From NCBI GenBank assembly GCA_020796225.1, contig CM036762.1, forward strand, positions 51,632,407 through 51,696,406: a stretch of 64,000 bases of DNA, in the 5' to 3' direction. A program made the translations under genes and the position numbers. The DNA is from Arion vulgaris. Taxonomy: Eukaryota; Mollusca; Gastropoda; Stylommatophora; Arionidae. The notes below the pieces were generated by a model. It was given only the letters and a program-made list of their open reading frames with translations. It was not told the origin of the DNA and ran no database searches. Shown one piece after another: positions 19,555 through 28,714 of the stretch; positions within the stretch are counted from its first letter, which is position 1, and each line of letters opens with the position of its first letter.

Positions 19555-19745
19555 GAAGATAATTTTGGAGGGAATGGTGTCTTGAAGAAGAATGAGACGA
19601 AGACCTAGAAGATGATGGGTGCAAGATGTCATTGACTATCTGAGAATGACTGCTGCTGACGCCGGCCAACTTGCACAAAACAGAGAATTTTTCAGGACTG
19701 CTGTCATGGGAGCCAAGTTCCGGAAGGGACAAGCTACTTGATGAT
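19555..19745 (+). pseudogene. LINE family 1, 3'-end fragment
   Basis: Frames give the RRRPRRWWVQDVIDYLRMTA-type segment and an end at AKFRKGQAT followed by ttgatgatggtgatgatg, the short-tandem tail usual for RTE-like elements. 5'-truncated. Confidence 0.6.
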
Positions 19746-19931
19746 GGTGATGATGTGGACAACTTGAAAATATGAAACGTTGCATAACACAAATATTCTA
19801 CATTACAGTCGAACTGTTGGACATGAGACTGTACACAAATTATTATATACTGTTTTAGTTCTTTTGTTTTCTTGTTGATGAGTTGTCCTTATTAAAGCGG
19901 GATTGTTTACCGATTATTATATTGTATCCTC

Positions 19932-20066
19932 GTCCGAGTGGTTATCGGGGCCCAAATTTGGGGTGTAAAGAATAGAACCACTGTTACCTGCCACGTATGT
20001 CGTAAGAGGGGACTAAGAATGTTTAGCTGAAATCGGATGCATGTGTCCGCTAGGGAATGCTAACCT
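19932..20066 (-). mobile_element. SINE-like repeat, family C (3' half)
   Basis: Reverse copy containing cgagtggttatcggggccca and cttacgacatacgtggcagg on the opposite strand; truncated. Confidence 0.65.
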
Positions 20067-20069
20067 AAA

Positions 20070-20445
20070 ACAAATGCTTGCAGAAAACGGATGCACCAGG
20101 TCGTAAGGCACATAACATGCTCCAACGACCCCTCACAATGAGGAATGGGATAACGGATTCTACGATCACCAATCTGCTTCGGAGATTTAGACACGCAGTA
20201 AGAATGTCAAACCTACCATCACGAGGGTGGCCAAAACTTACTGCGGGAAGAGGTCGGCACAAACGAGGAAGCTGAAATCATAGGAATTATATCCTACAGA
20301 ATTGCCCCCAGTATGCAGACTTGAGAATAAAGAGGTGGCCCACTTACACCAACGTCCAAGTCAAACTGTATGGCGTGGTTGACAATCTGAGGCAGACGGC
20401 AGCCTTTATTAGAAAATCCGAAATCCCAATCTAGAGAGAACGCAG
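20070..20445 (+). pseudogene. LINE fragment, RNase H downstream region (family 5-like)
   Basis: Translation gives MQKTDAPGRKAHNMLQRPLT and, after breaks, ILQNCPQYADLRIKRWPTYT and VVDNLRQTAAFIRKS. This matches the zinc-knuckle tail of RNase H-bearing non-LTR elements, though one of the Cys/His positions is lost. A premature stop lies after RHKRGS. Confidence 0.6.
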
Positions 20446-20617
20446 AAGAAGAAGAAGATATTGCAACCCAATTTTCAGAAAACACAAAATGCTTGATTCA
20501 ACAAAGACACTGAGATTGTGTCGTCACGTGTAACACACAATGCACACATTATACAAACACAACACCTACTCTAAGTCTATATACAACCACACTCACACAC
20601 ATTTTTATGATTATGAA

Positions 20618-20760
20618 AATGAAAATCTTGGCATATCCTTTGCAGGACGTAGCTATCAACCACAGTAAACGAGTCGTTGATTTTCTAGGCACCACTTATA
20701 CGTTCAGTAGTTTGTCATTGCTTTCTGAACGGTGAGGTCTATGTTTACCGTTGATACGAG
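20618..20760 (-). mobile_element. tRNA-derived SINE, family E (tail half)
   Basis: Reverse copy from gaaaatcttggcatatcc to gaacggtgaggtctatgttt, lacking the tRNA-like head. It directly adjoins a family D SINE. Confidence 0.7.
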
Positions 20761-20773
20761 TATACATATATAT

Positions 20774-20985
20774 GGCCCCGCCTGCCCAGTGTGTTCGTAG
20801 CGCGTTGGACGACGGATGACAAGCTCCCTGTGAGTGCTGCTCAATTCCGCGGGCTGGTAGAATAGCCACAGGTACTCCAGATTTACGGTTTTCGGGGTAC
20901 CGAACCGAAGGGCTACGATGTCGATGGCACCGAGCCGAAAAGCTGAAAGCTCAAGTGCTTCTTGATCGAAATATATATATATTGG
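20774..20985 (+). mobile_element. tRNA-derived SINE, family D
   Basis: Head ccgcctgcccagtgtgttcg with B-box-like gctcaattccgcgggc; tail ends cttcttgatcgaaat before a short TA run. Confidence 0.8.
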
Positions 20986-21038
20986 TAACTGAATGGACGA
21001 CAGAGAACTCAAACCGACCTATATGCGCTCAGTTTCCA

Positions 21039-21345
21039 TCAACAGTTGCTGAAGGGTATGAAAACTGTTGGTTCCCGTGGATCGCTGGTTAAACACACTC
21101 CTTTTTCTGCACTAAAGACATCCAGTTTTACTTGCGTAATTCCAAAGTCTTTAAATCGATGGATAGCTTCAGCACCAACTTGTGTCTCCTCATCCAACCG
21201 GCGCGCGCCAAGTGATATCGCATGTTCTGGTATTGTCAATGTTGGCGATATCCTATGTTCTGATAATGATGGTGATAACTTAAGCTGAGATGAAGGTAAT
21301 GTTCGTAATATGTTATGTTCCAGTAAATATAATGATATTGATATT
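21039..21345 (-). other. Unrecognised antisense open frame next to the synaptotagmin exon
   Basis: The - strand is open for about 100 codons, from just left of the synaptotagmin acceptor to a TGA-type stop near 21039. The peptide has ISLGARRLDEETQVGAEAIH, FKDFGITQVKLDVFSAEKG and PREPTVFIPFSNC, with protein-like composition. Its first part repeats an EHxIS-type phrase three times. No family is recognised. It may be a decayed mobile-element coding piece in the intron. Confidence 0.3.
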
Positions 21346-21369
21346 GGTCACATTTACTCCTACTAACAG

Positions 21370-21539
21370 GCTGGCCTCACAATAAACTGTTAGAGAAGAC
21401 CTTATACTTACAAGTAATCGACTACGACAGATTCAGTCGAGACGATCCTATCGGAGAAACCTACATACCTTTGAATGAGGTCGACCTATCGCAAGCACCT
21501 GTAAGCTGGAAGTATCTGCAGCCTTGTAAGGATTCCAGG
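21370..21539 (+). CDS. SYT7-like: Synaptotagmin-7-like, exon encoding the end of C2A
   Basis: Synaptotagmins are vesicle membrane proteins whose two C2 domains bind Ca2+ and phospholipid to trigger exocytosis; the type 7 paralogue is a slow, high-affinity sensor. This exon starts after ctactaacag (branch-like motif and acceptor fused) in phase 1 and ends AGG before GTAGGT, phase 0. It encodes GWPHNKLLEKTLYLQVIDYD, RFSRDDPIGETYIPL, and a linker ending QPCKDSR. The C2A Ca2+-loop Asp residues of VIDYDRFSRDD are present. LYLQV-DYDRFSR-DPIGE fits Syt7 best. The first half of C2A and the N-terminal transmembrane region were not found in the window. The exon end and its donor are copied into the minisatellite that follows. 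Confidence 0.88.
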
Positions 21540-22040
21540 GTAGGTCTGTATGTATGCTAGTAGTGTATCTGCAGCTTTGTGAGGTAACCAGTGTAGGTCT
21601 GTATGTATGCTAGTGGGTATCTGCAGTTTGTCAGGTTACCAGGGTAGGTCTGTAGTATGCTAGTGGTCTGCAGTTGTGAGGTTACCAGGGTAGTCTGTAT
21701 GTATGTAATGGTGTATCTGCAGCTGTGAGGTTACCAGGCTAGTCTGTATGTAGTAGTGGAGGTATCTGCAGTTTTATCAGGTTACCAGTGTAGGTCTGTA
21801 TGTATGCTAGTGGAGGTATCTGCAGACATGTTGGGTTACCAGGATATATTTTTATATGCCGGTGAACGTAGGTCTAGACCTGTAAAATTACCAGGGTATG
21901 TATGTGTGTATGCTGGTGGGCATATGCAGACATGCAAGGGTTCTATTATATGTCTGTGTATACTGGGGAAAGTGTCTGCAATCTTGTAAAAGTTTCCAGA
22001 ATATGTCCATGTTTATACTGTTTTGGTTATCTGTTGCAGT
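21515..22040 (+). repeat. Minisatellite derived from the synaptotagmin exon end and its 5' splice site
   Basis: About ten diverged units of roughly 50-58 bp follow each other. Each carries a gtatctgcag phrase, then a gaggttaccag phrase, then gtaggtctgtatgtatgcta. The first unit is the last 25 bases of the exon plus the intron start. At least four later units keep GTAGGT or GTAGTC after CAG-like context. Divergence increases towards 22040. Confidence 0.85.
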
Positions 22041-22053
22041 GGTTGATCTGCTT

Positions 22054-22219
22054 CAGTGGCGGCTCGTGGTCATTTTTGTTGGTGGGGCCAGTAAAAATTT
22101 AATGAAAAATCATGGTTTTTTGGGTTAGATAATATTTTAGTATTTACTGTTATTTATATATTCCGAGAAGATTTTGGTAGGCCCGGGCCCCACTGGCCCT
22201 TAATGACCAGCCGCCCCTG
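22054..22219 (+). mobile_element. hAT-type MITE copy 2
   Basis: Ends cagtggcggctcgt and accagccgcccctg; flanked by atctgctt on both sides (22046-22053, 22220-22227). 166 bp. Confidence 0.9.
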
Positions 22220-22400
22220 ATCTGCTTGTGTACCGATATCGTGTATATGTGTGTACGTCATCAGTGAGACACCTCCCGTATAAGGGAGAATTTTTAAGAC
22301 ATCTGGGGTGTTAAATAAATGTCAACCTTTCCATAATAGAGTAAAACACGTAATCACAAAGTACTGTAGTTTTACAAATTACAAAAACAATGACAAAATA

Positions 22401-22439
22401 CAGCAACGTTTCGACCAACAAGGCCTTTATCAAGCAAAC
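22401..22439 (-). ncRNA. Hammerhead-ribozyme-like core in PLE (copy d)
   Basis: Same order and same core bases as copy b. Confidence 0.4.
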
Positions 22440-22988
22440 GAACAACAGAAGTGACAAATTTTTAAAAAAACAAATGGACGACCAAATACAAACGTTTCTA
22501 ATGAAAATCTGGGAATAAAAACGAATAACGAAATAAATGTAACACAAAAACACATATAAAAACTAGAAATAGAAAGGAAAAGAAACAATGAAACATCTAG
22601 TAAATATATAACTTGAAAACATGCAACATATACCCATATAGATTACAAAGCATGGGAAGAGAAAGTACTAAGAAGCATAAGAATGGAATATAACATGAAT
22701 ACATGCAACATATACCCATATAGATTACAAAGCATGGGAAGAGAAAGTACTAAGAAGCATAAGAATGGAATATAACATGAATACATGCAACATATACCCA
22801 TATAGATTACAAGGCATGGGAAGAGAAAGTACTAAGAAGTATAGGAATGTAATACGTTCTATTTCTAGTTTTTATGTGTGTTTTTGTGTTACATTTATTT
22901 CGTTATTCGTTTTTATTCCCAGATTTTCATTAGAAACGTTTGTATTTGGTCGTCCATTTGTTTTTTTAATGTGTCCTCCTGTTGTTCG

Positions 22989-23027
22989 TTTGCTTGATAA
23001 AGGTCTTGTTGGTCGAAACGTTGCTGT
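22989..23027 (+). ncRNA. Hammerhead-ribozyme-like core in PLE (copy e)
   Basis: As copy c, but helix II reads GGTC/GGTC. One C has become T while pairing is kept as G-U. TTGATAA and GAAACGTT are unchanged. Confidence 0.4.
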
Positions 23028-23090
23028 ATTTTGTCATTGTTTTTGTAATTTGTAAAACTACAGTACTTTGTGATTACGTGTTTTGCCAAT

Positions 23091-23389
23091 CAAATAGTTT
23101 TACTGCAGTCTCATCTATTTCATAATAGAGTATACTGCTTTCTTCTTTTCTTTTGTCCACTCCTATTTTGTTTCACAGAGTCAGGATAAAAGTAATTTCT
23201 AGAACGGGCTTTTGTGAGCACTTCACAAACAGTGTCTTTCGACGGCTTTTTTTAATTCTGAGGTCCACCTTTTGCGTGTATGACCTTTTGCTTTGTATCC
23301 ACTAAAACGGAATAACATACTCTATGTTATTTTTGTTCTCTGCTTATGTTACGGAACCATTAAATTTGTTGTTTCTTGATGAAGTCTAG
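23091..23389. other. Spacer, nothing recognised
   Basis: AT-rich intron sequence without visible repeats. Confidence 0.5.
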
Positions 23390-23545
23390 TGTTGATGTTG
23401 TACCCACCTTTTTCCTGGTGTCTTCATTTCTAAACCAATCTCTTCTTGATACTCCCAGCATTCTGCGTAGACACTTCATCTCTGTCGTGACTAGTTTTCT
23501 TCTATCATTTGATGTCAGCGTCCACGATTGGCACTAATATCAGAA
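23390..23545 (-). pseudogene. LINE RT C-terminal fragment (family 2-like, diverged)
   Basis: The - strand reads, with frame breaks, like EMKCLRRMLGVSRRDWFRNE with the downstream EDTR segment, the same region as MRCLRKAVNVTRRDRVRNEN of family 2. Confidence 0.5.
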
Positions 23546-23659
23546 TGTTGGAGAAATATTGTGCTGAACAATGCTCTTTTTATGTTCATGGTGACATGTT
23601 TGTATTTTACAATTACTGCAGTAACAAAACTCAAGGAAAGAGATATGAAAACACTAAGT

Positions 23660-23735
23660 TAAAATGTTTTACAAAATACAACACGTTATGTATGTCGACA
23701 TTTCGAACAAACGGTCTCTATCAAACATAGGATAT
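23660..23735 (-). mobile_element. Possible diverged PLE relic with hammerhead-like box
   Basis: On the - strand: TTTGATAGAGACC, GTTTG, TTCGAAATGTCGACAT, then gttgtattttgtaaaac. The order parallels the PLE box (TTGATAA, helix, GAAACGTTG, then tattttgtaaaac). Confidence 0.3.
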
Positions 23736-23889
23736 ATGGATCGAGAGAGAGAGAGACATAGGATATAATAGACATATCATATCAAATACATTGACACCGT
23801 TTGAAAACCATCGCACAGATAACTGGCTAAGTGCCTGTTAGATAAAAAAAAATGAAGGAACGCTTTATGTTTTTATTTTATTTTTCCTC

Positions 23890-24062
23890 GTTCGCTCGCT
23901 AAAAATTCAGATCTAGTCAGCGCGTCTAACATGGCACATCTGAGTTTTGCGGGAAAGCTTGTTTTGCTTACCATCAGTGTCCCTAGCCATTCAGGCGAGA
24001 CTTACTTCGACTTTAGAGGTACTTGACCTGTAATTTAGATCCCCGATCCCCAAAAGCTTAGA
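23890..24062 (+). mobile_element. SINE-like repeat, family G (diverged)
   Basis: Resembles 49676-49850 and 44627-44760: a cgctcgctaaaaattcagat start, agtcagcgcgtctaacatgg, and tttagaggtacttgacctgt near the end. Confidence 0.45.
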
Positions 24063-24087
24063 GAACCTGTAGTCCTACCGTGTAAGT

Positions 24088-24415
24088 AAAGTAAAAAGTA
24101 AAGGAACCCTTTCATACCTCGTGGTATATAGGTCAATACAGTGTTAGGCCTGTGTTTTTCATTGACCGTCGGCACACGGTGGGTGATGTAGTCAACACTT
24201 TACTTCCAGAGCATGCTGGTCCGGGGCCCCTGAACCTGGTACAGTTAGTAGACCACTCTTCGATTCCTCAATACGCTAAGTTTACCGTGTACCGTGTAAA
24301 AGTAAAAGTAAAGAACCCTTTCATACTTAGAAATATAGGTAAGCGGTGTTAGTGTTTTTCATTGACCGTCAGCACACGGTGGGTGATGTGGTCAACATCA
24401 CGCCGGCCACCTTTA
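24088..24415 (-). mobile_element. Two truncated SINE A copies in reverse
   Basis: 24088-24230 and 24300-24415 both begin aaaagtaaa(g)gaaccctttcat and run to catcacccatcgtgtgccg in reverse. The second continues to the cggccgccttt-like phrase. Both lack the tRNA-like head. Confidence 0.75.
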
Positions 24416-25439
24416 CTAGTAAACCATTTCATTTCTATAATATTCCAGTCCAAACATGTCTTTCTTACTGGTGCCACCCAGTGTCTTTGACAATCGATGC
24501 GGAAAAAAGAGCTCAAGGGGATATCTGTTTGATCATTGCTGCCAAAGAGAAGTTTGCATATCACGTCAAAGTCGTTTAGATGCATACTTTAGCATGATTC
24601 CTCATTGCTTATTTACCTACTTCGATCGTCATGTCTGGAGGTAATTTTAGGGGACCATTACTCTAATGAATCGCGCCTAGAGCTTTCACATTTTGTGCTA
24701 GGATTCTAAAAACATTATGTAGCCTCTGGTTTGATCTTTGATAAATGTGAATTTTTTTTCCCCACTGTTTTATTGTTGTGCCTCTGTAAGATGTGTGTTG
24801 TGTTTGTCGTGTTGTTTGTTTTCAGATGGTATATCTTCACAGAGACAGTGTTGTAGTTTCTCAACTGTTTAGTTAGTTTATTAGATCACATCAACAAATG
24901 TCGTCGAACAAATTAAAAATCGATCTCCGATGTCCACAGGTGGCGACTAACGACATCTTCTTTGTTGGTTACAATTCTTTTGTCTCCACAAGGTTCTTCG
25001 CCACCCACACTGATTCTGCAGTCGTTGTGTTGTGATTCCTACGTGAATCGTACTCCTCCCTAGAATTATAATATCAGCTGTCATTGCTTTTGATTTTGTA
25101 AGTTTAGCACTGTTAACCTAGAGACGAGTCTTCTTATGAGTCTATCTTGTCAACTGTTACAATCCTAGGAGTCACATATTAAAGTTGGAGATGATGTTGG
25201 TAAAAAAAAACAAAGATACTGCACCAACATTACAAGTAATTGTAAGGACTTGTTTAGAGCATATGTCGTTTACGTCCAATACGTTCTTTAGAACCAGTGT
25301 TCAACTTGAAGCTACTATGAATGAAGTGTACATATATCTTATATGTGTATGTGTGATGTTGTTTAATCTCAAATATACAAGCATAAAAATAAGATCACAT
25401 GTGTTTGTGCAAACACTGTGTTCAACAGGCGATTTGTAG
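24416..25439. other. Intron sequence, no recognised feature
   Basis: Several short frames exist, with no protein-like pattern. 24900-25060 in reverse has a weakly protein-like TADIIILGRSTIHVGITTQR segment that may belong to the adjacent LINE region. Confidence 0.4.
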
Positions 25440-26130
25440 TCGACGGAATTCTTGCACTCGTGGATCAGCACTCCTATACAAGTGATATCATTATCTACAC
25501 CGATGGCTCTGTCAAACGTGGTACCAGATCATCGTGAGCTTACTCAGCACAACGAAACGGTCGCACACTTCATGAGGACTGCAGGGCTTTCGAGACAACA
25601 ACATCGAGCATGACTATGGAGATCACCGCTGCCTCCAGGGCTCTGTCATGGGTGGCTGAGCAACAAGTTACCCATACGATCATCATATCAGACTCGATGA
25701 ATATGCTTCAACTGATTGAATCTGGAAGTATGCGTGTGGAATGGGGGAACAGCATTCGGAGATCACATCTCAAGAAAATGACTTTGCTGTACACGCCTGG
25801 ACATGCTGGAGTGCGGGGTAACGAGCGTGCTGACTCTCTTGCAAACAATGTCTCGACTAAAGCGGGCAGAAGTATGGACAGAGTCGATATCATCAATGCG
25901 ATACGCTCTCATTTGTGTGACATGGACAAGTCTCAGACACTGGAACGAATTCGAGAATTATGCGTTAAGTTTGGACATGCCAGACAGTGCCGTCTTCGTG
26001 GTAGAGAGAAGATATAGTAATCAAGTTCGCATGGGTACTGTGAGCAGATGGACTTTGGGTTGGCTGCTGCAGCGAAGAACAGAGCACGAATAGGTATGCC
26101 CAATGTGCCATGACGTCGATCGCATAACAT
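25440..26130 (+). pseudogene. LINE fragment encoding RNase H and Cys tail (family 4, best copy)
   Basis: The domain order is clear: DIIIYTDGSVKRG (first Asp), a frame break, TTTSSMTMEITAASRALSWV (catalytic Glu), IIISDSMNMLQLIESG (Asp), YTPGHAGVRGNERADSLANN (His/Asp motif). After a further break come VRMGTVSRWTLGWLLQRRTE and CPMCHD, a C-terminal Cys pair. The 135-codon frame 25610-26017 covers the middle. It is a 5'-truncated non-LTR retrotransposon 3' end lying in the synaptotagmin intron. Confidence 0.8.
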
Positions 26131-26204
26131 AACTGTGTTCAACAGGCGACGCTGTCTACGAAAGGCACTGCTTAGTGAAGCTTAGTGAGAACTAGCTGGT
26201 TGTG

Positions 26205-26778
26205 TTCTTAAAACGCGTGAATTGTATGACTATATAATGGGTGCCGTAAGAGTGAATTGTATGACTATATAATGGGTGCAGTAAGCGTGATTATGTGACT
26301 ATATAATGGGTGCGGTAACTGAATTATATGACTATATAATGGGTGCAGGTAAGAGTGAATTGTATGACTATATAATGCCGCAGGTAAGCGGAATTGTATG
26401 ACTATATAATGGGTGCAGTAAGCGTGAATTGTATGACTATATAATGGGTGCCGTAAGCGTGAATTATATGACTATATAATGGGTGCAGGTAAGCGTGAAT
26501 TATATGACTATATAATGGGTGCAGGTAAGCGTGAATTATATGACTATATAATGGGTGCCGTAAGCGTGAATTATATGACTATATAATGAGTGCCGTAAGC
26601 GAGAATTGTATGACTATATAATGGGTGCCGTAAGAGTGAATTGTATGACTATATAATGGGTGCCGTAAGAGTGAATTGTATGACTATATAATGAGTGCCG
26701 TAAGCGAGAAGTGTAGGACTATATAATGGGTGCCGTAAGCGTGAATTGTAGGGCTATATAATGGGTGCCGTAAGAAAT
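26205..26778 (+). repeat. Tandem repeat, about 35 bp x 16
   Basis: Units contain gtatgactatataatgggtg followed by ccgtaagcgtgaatt-type phrases. Unit length varies by one to three bases. Each unit carries a TATATAA string. Confidence 0.9.
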
Positions 26779-27304
26779 AAGGGGTTGTTGTTGTTCGAAT
26801 CTTGTGTCTGGTAATTTGTTACTTCCGTAATCCTTCAATACTTGTTCGCTCTCTATTTATTGATCATATTCATTGGCTTCAGTGCTTTCACTGGGGCTCT
26901 TAAAACTTCTTATTCTATTACGAAATGTATAGCGAATTTGTTTTCGCTTGATGGTCCTGTCATTGCACAGATGAAAGTAATTCATTGGGATCATCATTTC
27001 CCCAATCCCATTCTGATTGCAAAGCGTCGTCGTTTAGTATGTAACTGCTTATTCATCCAGTAGGAAACAGGCTTGGATCACAGATAAGACACCACATCTG
27101 GAAGTCGTCCATCTGTACGTTACGTGTATACTCGCCTGTTTGAGATTGATCGTTTATTCTGCCAGGTCCATCCTTCAGGTATAACACTCATTGTTCTTAA
27201 CTTAAACCACCTACTGGTCTTTGAGTTGTATTCTTTGTCCCCACGCTCTTCTTTTCTCATGTGTGTTCCGGCAAGATGTCGACTACACTTGTCTAAACAA
27301 ACTG
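26779..27304. other. Intron sequence with a repeat fragment
   Basis: 26840-26905 matches 7868-7935. The rest is unrecognised. Confidence 0.4.
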
Positions 27305-27512
27305 CATGCCCGTCTGCCCAGCGTGTTCGTAGCGCGTTGGACTACGGGTGACTATCCTCTGTGTGTGCGGGTTCAATTCCGCGGGATGCAGAAAAAGCCA
27401 CAGATTCCCCAGATTTACGGTGTTCGTGGACCGAACCGAAGGGTTACGATGTCCATGGCACTGAGGCCGAGAGCTAATAAGCCTCAAGTGCTTCTGGATC
27501 TGGAAAAAAAAA
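27305..27512 (+). mobile_element. tRNA-derived SINE, family D
   Basis: Head cccgtctgcccagcgtgttc, B-box-like gtgcgggttcaattccgcgg, tail ending cttctggatctggaaaaaa. Confidence 0.8.
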
Positions 27513-27544
27513 TCTTAAACCACATTTCAATACTATTGTAATAT

Positions 27545-27960
27545 TACAGACATTGCGAACATTTTCGGGCATGTAATGAGAATGGGTGACTTAGAACACA
27601 CTGTGACAACCGGTAAAATCGAGTAGAGACGAGACAGATGAAGAAAGAGAGAGAACATTTTAGACAGCCTGACTTCATGGCACGGAAGAGCGTCAACGTC
27701 TAAGATGCTACAAACAACAGAAAAGAGGATTTGTGGAGACCAGTGGCGTCTCGTGATCATTTTGTTGGTGGGGCCAACATTTTTTCCGGATAAATCAGAG
27801 TTTTTTGTTATTTTAATTTATAAAATAACAAATACACGTTAACATTATTTTTGGTGGGGCCCGGCCCACTGACCCTTAATGACGAGCCGTCACTGGTGGA
27901 GACCATAATCACTTACGAAAACCGGCACGTCACCTGAGGGATGATACAATACTAATGTAG
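27545..27960 (+). pseudogene. LINE family 3, 3'-end fragment interrupted by a MITE
   Basis: 27545-27740 reads FGHVMRMGDLEHTVTTGKIE then, after a stop, an ILDSLTSWHGRASTS-type end. It resumes after the MITE at 27896 and ends at about 27960. The MITE sits between two copies of gtggagac. Confidence 0.7.
27741..27895 (+). mobile_element. hAT-type MITE copy 3
   Basis: Ends cagtggcgtctcgt and acgagccgtcactg; 8-bp duplication gtggagac on both sides (27733-27740, 27896-27903). 155 bp. Confidence 0.9.
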
Positions 27961-28030
27961 CTTGTCGTATTCATTTTCTGTATAATTTGATGTTAATAAT
28001 AGCTCAATAAATTGTGTGTTTTTAATCCAG

Positions 28031-28145
28031 GGCAAACTTGGTGAATTATTGCTCTCCCTATGCTACCAGCCTAATATTGGTCGTCTGACCGTGACCGTGA
28101 TGAAAGCAAAAGATTTGAAGGCCAAGGACCTTACGGGATCGTCTG
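28031..28145 (+). CDS. SYT7-like: Synaptotagmin-7-like, exon encoding the linker and start of C2B
   Basis: The exon follows gtttttaatccag (phase 0) and ends TCTG before GTAAGA (phase 1). It encodes GKLGELLLSLCYQPNIGRLT then VTVMKAKDLKAKDLTGSS, the first beta strands and first Ca2+-binding loop of C2B. GELLLSLCY is a hallmark of the synaptotagmin C2B start. The two loop Asp residues (KDL and, across the splice, SSDPYVK) are in place. It joins in frame to the preceding exon at DSR and to the following one, where the split Asp codon of DPYVK is completed. Confidence 0.9.
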
Positions 28146-28324
28146 GTAAGACAAGTTATTTCTGCTGAATGCTTTCTTCATATTTTGTACAGCCCCTTCC
28201 CGATGCACTTAATATCAACTTACGTAAACTTTAGACTTAGCAGATTACACCGAATTAAATGTTGATAATATTGTAACTTTATTGACAACATCAATTTACG
28301 TTACGATAAAATGTTACATGTGAA

Positions 28325-28680
28325 ATGCGCTGCCTGCGAAAAGTTACCAACAACACCAGAAAAGACAGAGTCACCAACATCAGCATAAGAAAGCACGTTG
28401 GCACAGGGACATTGCTTCAATTACATTGAGAAACAAAGAATGAAGTGGTTTGGCCACTTAATAAGAATGCAACAAAACTCCACAGTATACAGGGTCTTCT
28501 ACAGCAGAACATCGGGAAAGAAGACGAAAGACCACGAACAAGATGGTTAAAGGACATAGCAGAATCTGATCAAAGAGCAAAAATAACAATTACGCAAGCC
28601 ACCAGAACAGCGAACAGAGAACAGCCACAAAAACAGAAAACTACGGCACTGACAACCCAGTAGCAGTGTGACGACAAAAG
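28325..28680 (+). pseudogene. LINE RT C-terminal fragment (family 2, diverged)
   Basis: Reads MRCLRKVTNNTRKDRVTN, then IEKQRMKWFGHLIRMQQN in shifting frames, then RPRTRWLKDIAESDQRAK. 5'-truncated, multiple breaks. Confidence 0.65.
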
Positions 28681-28714
28681 AAGAAGAAGAAACAATGTTA
28701 CAACAGGTCAACTA

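Larger units (their letters stand above)
22341..23090. mobile_element. Penelope-like element, non-coding inverted pair
   Basis: The left arm (- orientation, 22341-22620) and right arm (+ orientation, 22858-23090) are reverse complements. They include acacgtaatcacaaagtact/agtactttgtgattacgt at the outer ends and the hammerhead-like boxes. Between them lie three direct copies of an 80-odd-bp block (22622-22855) containing atacccatatagattacaa. No reverse transcriptase or endonuclease frame is present, so this is an inverted pair of PLE terminal regions only. Confidence 0.8.

Noticed and set aside
14032..21369. Upstream synaptotagmin exons (transmembrane region, first half of C2A)
   Set aside because: I looked for a DPFVK-type or LNPxWNE-type segment on + between the satellite and 21370 and saw none. 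A proper profile search is needed to exclude small or diverged exons.
26205..26778. Clustered promoters
   Set aside because: The repeated TATATAA is a by-product of tandem duplication of one unit. No other core-promoter element or gene start is near.
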